DNA of 64,000 nucleotides, from NCBI GenBank assembly GCA_900769555.1, contig CAAGHA010000043.1:81747-145746 (forward strand), given 5' to 3'. Under the pieces are notes generated by a model. It made no database searches. It had not been told where the DNA came from and saw only the letters and a list, made by a program, of their open reading frames with translations. This DNA is from Bacteroidales bacterium (lineage in GTDB: Bacteria; Bacteroidota; Bacteroidia; Bacteroidales; Paludibacteraceae). Of the stretch, positions 46,422 through 54,542 are shown one piece after another. The position numbers and the translations under genes are program-made. Numbering within the stretch: position 1 is the stretch's first letter; each line of letters begins with the position of its first letter.

Positions 46422-48701
46422 TTAAATCAACTCATCCTCATCATAATATGGAGTTGAAGTTTCTGCAAAGAACTTCTGACTACCACGCAATGCGTTTCGA
46501 ACCTCACTTAACAACTCATGAGACTCTTGGATTAAGTTAAGATAAACAAAAGCAGTCTTCAAACTCGACTCCTCTTGCAAACGAGCTGTCTGTAATTTTC
46601 TCAAATTTGAAAATTCTTTTTTCAAAGCTTTACTCTCCTGAGAAATGCGATCCGCTTGCGAAAAATCACCAGAACTGATCATCTGCGTAATATTTTCGAA
46701 CACAATGTACAAATTTCTACAATAAGGTGAAAATTCCTCAACATATTTTTCAGACAACGGTGTAAAATTATTATCTGTATGATCTTTCATCGGCATACAA
46801 ATACGATTCAAAGTATTCAAAATCTGAACACAACTATTACTAGACAAGTGATACCACGCATTACGTTCATAACCTACTCCCTTATCAACACGACGTAACC
46901 CAAGTGTTTCTACGCTTCTCATTTTCTTTAGCAAAGCTCTCTCTTCCAGAATCTTAATCGAAGAGCGTCTTAACCCTTTCAAATTTTCGCTAGCAAAAGA
47001 CTCAAACATAGTTTTATAAGTTTCTGCTGCAAAACCAATTGAACGAGATAGCGTTCCAGCTGTATGACTTTTTAAATTATCCCAAACCTCCTCTTTGTTA
47101 TCAGAATTTAAAAAGACCTCCATTTGCTCATCAGCGGAACTTTTTTCTGCAGAATCTTTATATGTGATGTGACTGCGAACAATGATGAATATAGTTAATA
47201 AAATTAAACATCCCATGGCTATCAAACCTCCAAAATTCATGATAGTAACCATCACACTAGCAATCAAAAATGCAGCACCTGCGGTAATAAACCAACCTCC
47301 AACCACAGAGATAACACCAGTCACACGATAAACAGCACTTTCACGACCCCAAGCTCTATCAGCCAAAGAAGAACCCATAGCCACCATAAAAGTAACATAG
47401 GTGGTTGATAATGGTAATTTTAATGAAGTTCCAAGGGCAATCAGCAAACCGGCTAACACCAAATTAACAGATGCTCTTACCAAATCAAATGCGACGCCAT
47501 CTTCCTCTTTAACAGCCACACTCTGATCGAATCTTTTATTGATCCAAGCTTTAACTCCATCCGGAACAATAGAAATAATAAACTCTGCCATAGAAGAGAA
47601 AGTTCTCACTAAATTTCGAGCTACAGCAGATGTTCCAAACATCTCATCTCCTCCATCTTGACGAGACAATCCTATAGAAGTATTTAATACCTTCTTAGCC
47701 TTTTTACTAGTTACCAAAGCAAACACCATCACAGCTCCTGCTCCTATCAAAAAATAAACAGGAGTTTTCGCTGATGACATTAAGGATGTCATTAAAAATT
47801 GGTCAGGAGATAATCCATTTGCATTGTTCAAAAAATCTAAAAACGAAGAATAACCTGCCAAAGTAACACCAATAAAATTCACCAAGTCATTTCCTGCAAA
47901 TGCCATAGCCAAAGAAAATGTCCCCATTAAAACGATTACTTTAAAAACATTCACCTTTAGCATATGCAATATCTGCATCAAAATAAAGAAAACAACAAAT
48001 GCAATACCTAATATCAACAATACATTTTCATCAATCCAAGCATGGAATTCTGAAGACATAAAAGAAGATCCTTTAAGTCCCTTAATCAACATAAAATAAA
48101 TAATGCTTGTTGCTGCGATACTTCCAAACAATCCGATTTTCTTTCCTAAATTTCTCTTATAATTATATGTAAAAAACAATCGAGATAACCATTGAACCAC
48201 TACACCAAAGAAAAAGGCTATCGCAACAGACAAAAAGATACCGATAATAACAGTTAAAGCTTTCTCTGTATTAATTAAGTCTGCCATACTTAAACCTGTT
48301 TCATCAGATGACAATTTAAACAATGCCATAATACAAGAAGCACCCAACAATTCAAACACCATAGAAACAGTCGTAGAAGTAGGCAATCCCAAAGAGTTGA
48401 AAATATCTAACAAGATAACATCACTGATTACCACAGCTAAGAAAATACACATCACCTCCCTAAAATAGAAATGCTCAGGCAAAAATATTCCATGCCGAGC
48501 AATATCCATCATTCCGTTACTCAAAGATGCTCCTAAAAAAACTCCAACTGCCGCAATAAACAAAATAACCTTTAGAGATGCTGCTTTTGATCCAACAGCC
48601 GAACTCAAAAAATTTACTGCATCATTACTTACCCCTACGGTCAAATCAATCGTTGCTAAAACAAATAGGAAAATGACAATACATAAATAAGCCCATTCCA
48701 T
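46422..48701 (-). CDS. Inorganic phosphate transporter (PiT family) with PhoU-like tail
   Basis: A 759-residue membrane protein. The PiT signature appears twice in the usual inverted form: GVSNDAVNF at 23-31 and FAGNDLVNFIG near 275. About ten transmembrane helices fill residues 1-510. The last 220 residues are soluble, helical and charged, like the PhoU-type domain fused to many Bacteroidetes PiT proteins. It should import phosphate with H+ or Na+ at the inner membrane. First gene of a leftward operon with the PhoB/PhoR-like pair. Three 11-bp tandem repeats lie 133 bases upstream. Confidence 0.92.
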   Translation of the reverse strand: MEWAYLCIVIFLFVLATIDLTVGVSNDAVNFLSSAVGSKAASLKVILFIAAVGVFLGASLSNGMMDIARHGIFLPEHFYFREVMCIFLAVVISDVILLDIFNSLGLPTSTTVSMVFELLGASCIMALFKLSSDETGLSMADLINTEKALTVIIGIFLSVAIAFFFGVVVQWLSRLFFTYNYKRNLGKKIGLFGSIAATSIIYFMLIKGLKGSSFMSSEFHAWIDENVLLILGIAFVVFFILMQILHMLKVNVFKVIVLMGTFSLAMAFAGNDLVNFIGVTLAGYSSFLDFLNNANGLSPDQFLMTSLMSSAKTPVYFLIGAGAVMVFALVTSKKAKKVLNTSIGLSRQDGGDEMFGTSAVARNLVRTFSSMAEFIISIVPDGVKAWINKRFDQSVAVKEEDGVAFDLVRASVNLVLAGLLIALGTSLKLPLSTTYVTFMVAMGSSLADRAWGRESAVYRVTGVISVVGGWFITAGAAFLIASVMVTIMNFGGLIAMGCLILLTIFIIVRSHITYKDSAEKSSADEQMEVFLNSDNKEEVWDNLKSHTAGTLSRSIGFAAETYKTMFESFASENLKGLRRSSIKILEERALLKKMRSVETLGLRRVDKGVGYERNAWYHLSSNSCVQILNTLNRICMPMKDHTDNNFTPLSEKYVEEFSPYCRNLYIVFENITQMISSGDFSQADRISQESKALKKEFSNLRKLQTARLQEESSLKTAFVYLNLIQESHELLSEVRNALRGSQKFFAETSTPYYDEDELI

Positions 48702-48833
48702 AAATAATAAAATCTAATTTAATTCAACTTTACTTCTTTTCACTAATTTAACACACTTCTTAACTCGCTTACTCATCATCCCGTCATCTTCACTTTTTCA
48801 AACGCAAAAAAAATAAATTATAGTGACATATAC

Positions 48834-48866
48834 ATTACAAAATTATTACAAAATTATTACAAAATT
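48834..48866 (-). promoter_or_regulatory. Three perfect 11-bp tandem repeats, candidate Pho box
   Basis: ATTACAAAATT occurs three times in exact tandem (48834, 48845, 48856); on the minus strand AATTTTGTAAT x3. Pho boxes consist of direct repeats with an 11-bp period, and the downstream operon encodes a phosphate transporter and a PhoB/PhoR-like pair. Confidence 0.6.
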
Positions 48867-48905
48867 TAACCGATTGATTTTGAGTGAAATTAAATTAAAA
48901 TTAAT

Positions 48906-49076
48906 GTAACTTCTAAAAATTACGATTATTTGTCTCTAAATGTGATAAATTCCATTTTGGATACTTTTGATTATTTACACTAAAATTTACATTATTACGA
49001 TGCTCAAATAGCTCCTTTAAATATAAACAATCCAACTCAAATACTCTTCAACATCATCTCAACCTAATTTATAGTA
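48906..49076 (+). repeat. MITE-like intergenic repeat, copy 2
   Basis: About 170 bp starting TAACTTCTAAAAATTACGATT and ending TCTCAACCTAATTTATAGTA. The left block (TTTCTAAATGT type), GCTCCTTTAAATATAAACAAT and CATCTCAACCTAATTTATAG match the copy at 63099-63281. Confidence 0.6.
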
Positions 49077-49137
49077 CTCACTAAAAAAAACATTATTTTA
49101 AGCATTTCACATAGGCTTATCTATTTATTAATTTTAG

Positions 49138-49145
49138 TATCTTTG
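49138..49145 (+). promoter_or_regulatory. Bacteroidetes -7 box for the TSCPD gene
   Basis: TATCTTTG, 33 bases before ATG 49179; the longer frame from TTG 49143 starts inside the box and is rejected. Confidence 0.6.
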
Positions 49146-49178
49146 CTCCATAAAAAGATTTTAAAGTATACAACGGAT

Positions 49179-49427
49179 ATGGAAGAAACAAAACATTATC
49201 AATGCTACGGGACTTGCTCTAAGATGATAACGGTTACTATTGAAGAGAATAAAATCAAACATGTACAATTTTATGGTGGATGTCATGGAAATACTCAAGG
49301 TGTTGCAGCCCTTGTAAAAGGAATGTCCGTACAAGAAGCTATAAACAAATTAAAAGGAATTGATTGTGGAGGTCGAGGAACTTCTTGCCCTGATCAACTT
49401 AGCAAAGCTTTAGAAGCATTTTTATAA
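49179..49427 (+). CDS. TSCPD domain protein
   Basis: An 82-residue protein almost wholly made of the TSCPD domain, named for a Cys-containing motif seen here as GGRGTSCPDQL. Other Cys lie in YQCYGTCSK and GGCHG, so four or more could bind a metal ion. From family knowledge this small domain also forms the C-terminus of some B12-dependent ribonucleotide reductases, and stand-alone copies are often annotated as TIGR03905. Its function alone is unknown. It stands by itself with its own promoter box and terminator. Confidence 0.9.
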   Translation: MEETKHYQCYGTCSKMITVTIEENKIKHVQFYGGCHGNTQGVAALVKGMSVQEAINKLKGIDCGGRGTSCPDQLSKALEAFL

Positions 49428-49462
49428 AGAAATAGGCAACTCCAAGAATTGCCTATTCTTTA
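49428..49462 (+). terminator. Terminator after the TSCPD gene
   Basis: AAATAGGCAA / TTGCCTATT hairpin with a 9-base loop and a T-rich tail, directly after the stop. Confidence 0.8.
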
Positions 49463-49537
49463 TTCTTCAGTAAAATTGAAATAAAAGTATCATTTTAACT
49501 ATACTTACGGATGTCAATTGGGAGAAATTTAGCACAA

Positions 49538-50161
49538 TTATTCATTCAACAAAACCGAAACTACACTTCGCCAATCTTCTCTATTTTGAGGTTGGTAAAC
49601 ATGAAAACCTAAATCTCTTCCTTTCTCTGCATTTCTAGTTCCATCATCAATAAAAAGAGTCTCCTCAGGACATAACGGAGCTTCATTTATGACACGATAA
49701 AATATCTCTGCCGAAGGTTTCGTTACCCCCATTTCATACGAACAAAACATTTTATCGAAATAGGCATTCAAAGGCTTTCTATACTCAGAAAAAGCAGAAG
49801 TGCGAGCCCAATCCATTACAAATGGATTTATGTTACTCAACAAATAAAGATTATATCCCTTTTGCTTCAACTCTTCTAAATAATCCAACTTAAACAAAGG
49901 AACCCCCTCTACAATTGAGAGCCAAGCACGTTCGACTTCTTCATCAGTAACATCGCGACCAACATTTTTAGAAATTACCCTGCAAAATTCCGAACGAGAT
50001 AATTTTCCCTCTTCTAAATCCAAGAAAAATCCGTTTTGAGTATATAAATTAAGCAACTCAGCAACGTTTTTTAGTCCCAATTTTTCAAATTCCTGAATAG
50101 CGCGAGGTAAATCCGCATCAATAAGAACACCGCCGAAATCAAATAAAAGATTTTTAATCAT
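49538..50161 (-). CDS. HAD-family phosphatase (YihX-like)
   Basis: A 207-residue haloacid-dehalogenase hydrolase. Motif I is FDFGGVLID with nucleophile D8; the second Asp of DxD is replaced by Gly as in the YihX / sugar-phosphatase-like group. Motif II is LLSNINP, motif III the Lys in VTKPSAEIF, and motif IV FIDDGTRNAEKG. The cap is helical, inserted after motif I. YihX acts on alpha-glucose-1-phosphate; the substrate here is not known. Last gene of the leftward pyrK-pyrD-(hypothetical)-HAD run, 9 bases after the hypothetical gene. Confidence 0.88.
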   Translation of the reverse strand: MIKNLLFDFGGVLIDADLPRAIQEFEKLGLKNVAELLNLYTQNGFFLDLEEGKLSRSEFCRVISKNVGRDVTDEEVERAWLSIVEGVPLFKLDYLEELKQKGYNLYLLSNINPFVMDWARTSAFSEYRKPLNAYFDKMFCSYEMGVTKPSAEIFYRVINEAPLCPEETLFIDDGTRNAEKGRDLGFHVYQPQNREDWRSVVSVLLNE

Positions 50162-50170
50162 TACCTATAA

Positions 50171-50680
50171 TCAATTTAAGATATCCGATAACTCTTTCTT
50201 AGTTCCCACATATTGAACAATGGACTCAGGAGCTACAGGAAATGTTTTCATCCACTCCAAAATTTCCATTTCATCCATTGTCGCTAATAAATCAGAAATA
50301 TCATATTCAAATTTACCAACATAAAGATAATTACCATCTTTGGGTGTAACTTTAATCTCTGATAATGTAGATTCCAACACCTTTGATTGATGTTTCAAGA
50401 CACATAGAAGAGTATCCGAAGGAAGAATCTCATCTGCACTCATAACAGAAAAATTAAAAGTTAACGGCAAATTCCCCTCTCGTAAACGAGTAAGAAATAC
50501 AGCTGAAAGAATAGGAGAATAGTCGATATTCCGGATTGGCAAAGACATCAAACAGACATCATCTGCATGATACAATGTCCAATTATTCTCACTTTTTGCA
50601 ATTGGTTTATAGTAAACAAACGCATAAAAAACTACACCTATCAACAATAAACTCAATAACCAAATTCCCCAACGCTTCAT
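50171..50680 (-). CDS. Membrane-anchored hypothetical protein
   Basis: A 169-residue protein with one N-terminal transmembrane helix or uncleaved signal (WGIWLLSLLLIGVVFYAFVYY, about 4-24). The remaining 145 residues would face the periplasm and are mostly mixed alpha/beta. I recognise no family. It starts 3 bases after pyrD and sits 9 bases before the HAD gene, so it is in the operon, but nothing links it to pyrimidine synthesis. Confidence 0.7.
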   Translation of the reverse strand: MKRWGIWLLSLLLIGVVFYAFVYYKPIAKSENNWTLYHADDVCLMSLPIRNIDYSPILSAVFLTRLREGNLPLTFNFSVMSADEILPSDTLLCVLKHQSKVLESTLSEIKVTPKDGNYLYVGKFEYDISDLLATMDEMEILEWMKTFPVAPESIVQYVGTKKELSDILN

Positions 50681-50683
50681 AAA

Positions 50684-51598
50684 TTAACCCACTTTTAATG
50701 CACCAACAATATCATTCACTGACGAGTAGCCATGTCTTTCCAAATATTCATTAATTCCATCTGCCACTTTAAGAGCCGTTGTTGGATCAATAAAATTAGC
50801 CGTGCCAATCTCGATAGCAGAAGCTCCTGCTAAAAAGAATTCTATGGCATCGGTTGCATTCATAATTCCACCTAATCCAATAATAGGAATAGAGACAACT
50901 TTTGACACTTGCCATACCATTCTCAAAGCAACAGGTTTCACACACGGTCCGGACAATCCACCGGTAACAGTTGACAACAAAGGAATTTGCTTTTCAGCAT
51001 CAATAGCCATTCCCATCAACGTATTAATAAGAGAAACTGAATCTGCACCGGCAGCCTCTACAGCACGAGCAATTTCAGTTATATCTGTCACATTGGGAGA
51101 TAATTTTACAATCAAAGTCTTATCATAAACACGTCTGACAGCACTAACAACAGCCTCAGCACCGGCACATGTAGTACCAAAAGCCATTCCACCCTGCTTA
51201 ACATTCGGACAAGAAATATTCAATTCTATTGCCGGAATATTTTTCAAAGAGTTGATTTTTGCAGCCGTTGCAACATAATCTTCAATACATGCACCGGATA
51301 CATTAACAATCATGTTAGTATTGATATCCTTAATCTCCGGATAGATGTGTTCTACAAAATAATCAACCCCCTTATTTTGCAATCCAACGCAATTCAACAT
51401 TCCTGATGAAGTTTCTGCCATACGCGGATAAGGATTTCCCTCTCGATGATTGAGGGTTGTCCCTTTAACTATGATACCTCCAATCTGACTAATATCCATA
51501 AAATCAGCGTATTCCGTACCATAACCAAAAGTCCCGGATGCTGTCATAACGGGATTCTTCATTTCAAGACTCCCTATTTTTACCCTTAAATCTGCCAT
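50684..51598 (-). CDS. pyrD: Dihydroorotate dehydrogenase, class 1B catalytic subunit
   Basis: A 304-residue FMN enzyme that oxidises dihydroorotate to orotate. The class 1B features are present: TASGTFGYG, LNISCPNVKQGG with the catalytic Cys, the LIVKLSPNVTD lysine segment, and SLINTLMGMAIDAE. It would work with PyrK, whose gene overlaps it by 13 bases, passing electrons to NAD+. Completes the step after the pyrC product encoded at 23700-25046. Confidence 0.96.
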   Translation of the reverse strand: MADLRVKIGSLEMKNPVMTASGTFGYGTEYADFMDISQIGGIIVKGTTLNHREGNPYPRMAETSSGMLNCVGLQNKGVDYFVEHIYPEIKDINTNMIVNVSGACIEDYVATAAKINSLKNIPAIELNISCPNVKQGGMAFGTTCAGAEAVVSAVRRVYDKTLIVKLSPNVTDITEIARAVEAAGADSVSLINTLMGMAIDAEKQIPLLSTVTGGLSGPCVKPVALRMVWQVSKVVSIPIIGLGGIMNATDAIEFFLAGASAIEIGTANFIDPTTALKVADGINEYLERHGYSSVNDIVGALKVG

Positions 51599-52362
51599 TT
51601 TAAATCTTTTATATTAAATACCGGACCATCTGAACAAACACACTTGTGACCCTCATTAGTATCAGTCACACAACACAAACATGCACCCAAACCGCACGCC
51701 ATTCTATTCTCCAACGAAACCTCACAATCTATATTTGATTTATGCGCAAAAGCTGCAACACTTTTCATCATCGGAGTTGGTCCACATGTATAAATTTTAG
51801 TATAACTCTGTTTTCTCAATATCGAATGATTGGTAACAAAACCTTGTTCTCCACACGAACCATCTTCTGTAGTTAAGAACAATGTTCCATATTTACGGAA
51901 CTCATCTAACAACAAAAGAGCCGACTCCGTCCGAGCTCCTAATAAAAAATCGACAGAGAACCCATCTCTTTTTAACTCAGATCCTAACATTAATAGAGGG
52001 GCAATTCCTACACCACCACCCACTAACAATACTTTATCTCTAGCATTGGTTGGTGAAGAAAAACCTTTTCCTAATGGCATGATAACATTTACAACATCTC
52101 CTTTCTTCAATTGTGACAAACTTTTTGTTCCGTCTCCTACCAACTGCACAAGCAACCATAACTCGTTACGCTCATAATCAACAAAGTTGATAGATATTGG
52201 ACGACGTAAAAACACTGTAGGTGTTTTATCTACACGAACCTCGACAAATTGCCCTGGCAAAACTCGGGGAAGAGGATTATCAGAAGTCAATTTCATCAGA
52301 ATATGATTCTCACCGATAAACCGATTTTCTGTAACCACTAAATCTAAGAGATGTTTTTTCAT
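51586..52362 (-). CDS. pyrK: Dihydroorotate dehydrogenase electron-transfer subunit
   Basis: A 258-residue FAD/2Fe-2S protein that carries electrons from class 1B PyrD to NAD+. It has a ferredoxin-reductase FAD domain (FLRRPISI near 52-59), an NAD domain (LVGGGVGIAPL), and a C-terminal 2Fe-2S cluster site, ACGLGACLCCVTDT plus KCVCSDGPVF. The gene opens the leftward pyrK-pyrD operon. Promoter box TATATTTG at 52388-52395. Confidence 0.95.
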   Translation of the reverse strand: MKKHLLDLVVTENRFIGENHILMKLTSDNPLPRVLPGQFVEVRVDKTPTVFLRRPISINFVDYERNELWLLVQLVGDGTKSLSQLKKGDVVNVIMPLGKGFSSPTNARDKVLLVGGGVGIAPLLMLGSELKRDGFSVDFLLGARTESALLLLDEFRKYGTLFLTTEDGSCGEQGFVTNHSILRKQSYTKIYTCGPTPMMKSVAAFAHKSNIDCEVSLENRMACGLGACLCCVTDTNEGHKCVCSDGPVFNIKDLKWQI

Positions 52363-52387
52363 ATCAATACCAAATAATAATTTTATA

Positions 52388-52395
52388 CAAATATA
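52388..52395 (-). promoter_or_regulatory. Bacteroidetes -7 box for pyrK
   Basis: TATATTTG on the minus strand, 25 bases before the pyrK ATG. Confidence 0.55.
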
Positions 52396-52460
52396 AGAAG
52401 CAATTTGAGAAGGTGTTAGAAAAATTCCTATTTTTTTTATTCTTACTAGTCAAATTTTAC

Positions 52461-52468
52461 TACCTTTG
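52461..52468 (+). promoter_or_regulatory. Bacteroidetes -7 box for dnaX
   Basis: TACCTTTG, 23 bases before the dnaX ATG. Confidence 0.6.
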
Positions 52469-52491
52469 CAAAAAGTAAGAGAAAATATTGT

Positions 52492-53598
52492 ATGGGAAAT
52501 TTTATCGTATCTGCAAGAAAATATCGTCCTGCCTCCTTTGATATGGTGGTAGGTCAGTCTGCTCTTACAAACACTTTAAAAAGTTCCATCTCCAAAGGTC
52601 GATTAGCTCACTCCTATCTATTCTGTGGACCTCGCGGTGTGGGAAAGACTACTTGCGCTCGTATTTTTGCAAAAACGATTAACTGCACAAATCTTACAAG
52701 TAATTTTGAGGCTTGCAATGAGTGTGAGTCGTGCAAAGCTTTTAATGAGCAACGGTCGTTGAATATTCACGAATTGGATGCTGCATCCAATAACACGGTG
52801 GATGACATCAGAGGATTAATAGATTCGGTAAGAATCCCTCCTCAAATCGGGAAGTACAGCATTTACATTATTGATGAGGTTCACATGCTCTCTCAAAGTG
52901 CTTTTAATGCTTTTTTGAAAACGTTGGAAGAGCCTCCTGCCCATGCTATTTTTATTTTGGCAACAACAGAAAAGCATAAAATACTTCCAACCATTTTATC
53001 TCGATGCCAAATCTACGATTTTCATAGAATCAGTATTGATGATGTAACAAAACAATTGGCATACATCGCTGAGAAAGAAAATATAAAGGCTGAATTGGAG
53101 GCTCTTAGTATCATCGCTCAAAAAGCAGATGGTGCTATGCGTGATGCTCTATCTATTTTCGACCAATTAGTAGCTTGCACTCAAGGAAATATTACTTATA
53201 AAAATGTAGTAGAAAATTTAAATATTTTAGATTATGACTACTACTTCAAATTTGTCGATCATTTCCTTAAAGGAGAAATCTCAGAAGTTTTGTTGGCTTT
53301 CAATGAAATATTAAACAAAGGTTTTGATGCTCATAATTTTATCGGTGGAATTAGTTCGCATTTTAGAAATTTATTGGTCAGCAAAGATGAGGTAACATTG
53401 TCTCTCCTTGAGACTGGAAACGAAACAAGGGAAACCTATAAAAATCAGGCTCAATTATGCGATAAAGACTTCTTAATCAAAGCTCTACAAGTAACAAATC
53501 TGTGTGACCTAAAATACAATGAAAGTAAAAATAAACGGTTGCTCATAGAATTGACTCTCATCCGTCTATGCCAATTGACGGATGAAAAAAAAAAATGA
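52492..53598 (+). CDS. dnaX: DNA polymerase III gamma subunit (first frame of dnaX)
   Basis: A 368-residue clamp-loader ATPase. Walker A GPRGVGKT (46-53); a zinc site C65, C75, C78, C81; Walker B IYIIDEVHMLS; and the sensor SRC box (ILSRCQ). The frame ends DEKKK then TGA right after an A11 run (53585-53595). This point coincides with the end of the clamp-loader collar (domain III); E. coli gamma core also ends near 370. The C-terminal tau-like part continues in the frame starting at 53582. Shifting frame at the A run (10 or 13 A in the mRNA) gives one protein of about 584 residues, the usual DnaX size in this phylum. So gamma and tau may both be made. Confidence 0.92.
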   Translation: MGNFIVSARKYRPASFDMVVGQSALTNTLKSSISKGRLAHSYLFCGPRGVGKTTCARIFAKTINCTNLTSNFEACNECESCKAFNEQRSLNIHELDAASNNTVDDIRGLIDSVRIPPQIGKYSIYIIDEVHMLSQSAFNAFLKTLEEPPAHAIFILATTEKHKILPTILSRCQIYDFHRISIDDVTKQLAYIAEKENIKAELEALSIIAQKADGAMRDALSIFDQLVACTQGNITYKNVVENLNILDYDYYFKFVDHFLKGEISEVLLAFNEILNKGFDAHNFIGGISSHFRNLLVSKDEVTLSLLETGNETRETYKNQAQLCDKDFLIKALQVTNLCDLKYNESKNKRLLIELTLIRLCQLTDEKKK

Positions 53599-54244
53599 AT
53601 TAGATGATTTCTTGGGCGAATGGGAAGAAATATTATCTTTACAGCCTTTCTTTCAACCCAAAACAACCAACACACAAGTTCAATCAACGACCTCTAACAA
53701 TCAATCGGTTACAACTAATTCTTCAAACAACACACAGTCTTCAACACAAACGAATGTATTGCAAACTAATAACAATACTTTCAACAAAAGACCTCTAAGA
53801 AGTTTTTCAATAAAAGACTCTATCAATAAAAAAGAGGAAGAAATTAAACTGGAAGAGGCTAGATTAAAGGCACTTGCTAAAAATGAAAATTTCTCGCAGG
53901 ATGAGTTGATTCGGTGTTGGAATCAGTACATCAAAGGTCTGACAGAACAACAGATCTTGAAAAATACAATGATGACTTGTAAACCAATCTTGGAAGATAA
54001 TTTTAAGATTTCTATTCATGTAGATAATTCTGTTCAAAAAGAGTTATTAGAGATAGAAAGCATAAACCTAACCAACCATCTTCGAGAGAATCTTAATAAT
54101 GGAAAAATAGAAATGGAGATCTTTGTTAACGAAATGGGAGAAAATATCAAAACTAAAACAACTTATGAGCTATTTGCAGAATTAAAAGAAAGTTCTCCTG
54201 AATTTAATCGTTTTTCAGAATTGCTTCAATTAGAAATTGAGTAA
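53582..54244 (+). CDS. dnaX: Tau-like C-terminal part of DnaX (second frame)
   Basis: A 220-codon frame in the +1 phase relative to the first dnaX frame and overlapping its end. The start of the frame (MKKKNELDD) is probably not used; it should be reached by slippage at the A11 run. A Thr/Asn/Gln-rich linker (about 26-65, low complexity) is followed by a charged helix with KKEEEIKLEEARLKAL, and a folded C-terminal segment of the type seen at the end of Bacteroidetes DnaX (WNQYIKGL, LNNGKIEMEI). No independent promoter is visible. In tau this region contacts the polymerase core and helicase. Frameshift error in the sequence is the alternative. Confidence 0.75.
   Translation: MKKKNELDDFLGEWEEILSLQPFFQPKTTNTQVQSTTSNNQSVTTNSSNNTQSSTQTNVLQTNNNTFNKRPLRSFSIKDSINKKEEEIKLEEARLKALAKNENFSQDELIRCWNQYIKGLTEQQILKNTMMTCKPILEDNFKISIHVDNSVQKELLEIESINLTNHLRENLNNGKIEMEIFVNEMGENIKTKTTYELFAELKESSPEFNRFSELLQLEIE
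53585..53595 (+). other. A11 slippage site in dnaX
   Basis: Eleven A in a row. GAA AAA AAA AAA TGA ends the gamma frame; with one A less (or two more) the reading enters the tau frame at once. Compare the A9 transcriptional-slippage site known in Thermus dnaX. Confidence 0.7.
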
Positions 54245-54417
54245 TCTTTGAGGTTGATAAACTGAATTCAAATACTTTAGAAAATAGATTATTGGCAGAA
54301 AAATATAAATTGTAATTTAGAGAAATTGCCGAAATAAGACAGTCCCCAAATACCTCTCAAACACACTAGTAGTAAAATTAAAATAACGTTTTAAGAATTA
54401 ACATAGATTTTATTAAA

Positions 54418-54508
54418 AGAGGGTGTATCAAAATTTAATTTTTGATGTACCATCTTCTGTTCCTTTTGATACGAAAAGAGGGCATGTCAATTTTGACACA
54501 CCCTCTTC
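54418..54508. terminator. Stacked hairpins between dnaX and the mutase gene
   Basis: An outer repeat (AGAGGGTGTATCAAAATT at 54418 with its near complement AATTTTGACACACCCTCT ending 54506) encloses two inner hairpins (ATCAAAA/TTTTGAT near 54426-54450, and AGAGGGCATGTCAA/TTGACACACCCTCT at 54477-54506). It serves both convergent genes. Confidence 0.7.
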
Positions 54509-54542
54509 TAAATTAGAATTTAAATTTATTTCAACTTCTAAA

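Larger units (their letters stand above)
48702..49178. other. Divergent intergenic region, phosphate operon / TSCPD gene
   Basis: 477 bases. Holds the triple 11-bp repeat (48834-48866), a MITE-like copy (48906-49076) and the -7 box of the TSCPD gene (49138-49145). No other gene seen. Confidence 0.6.
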
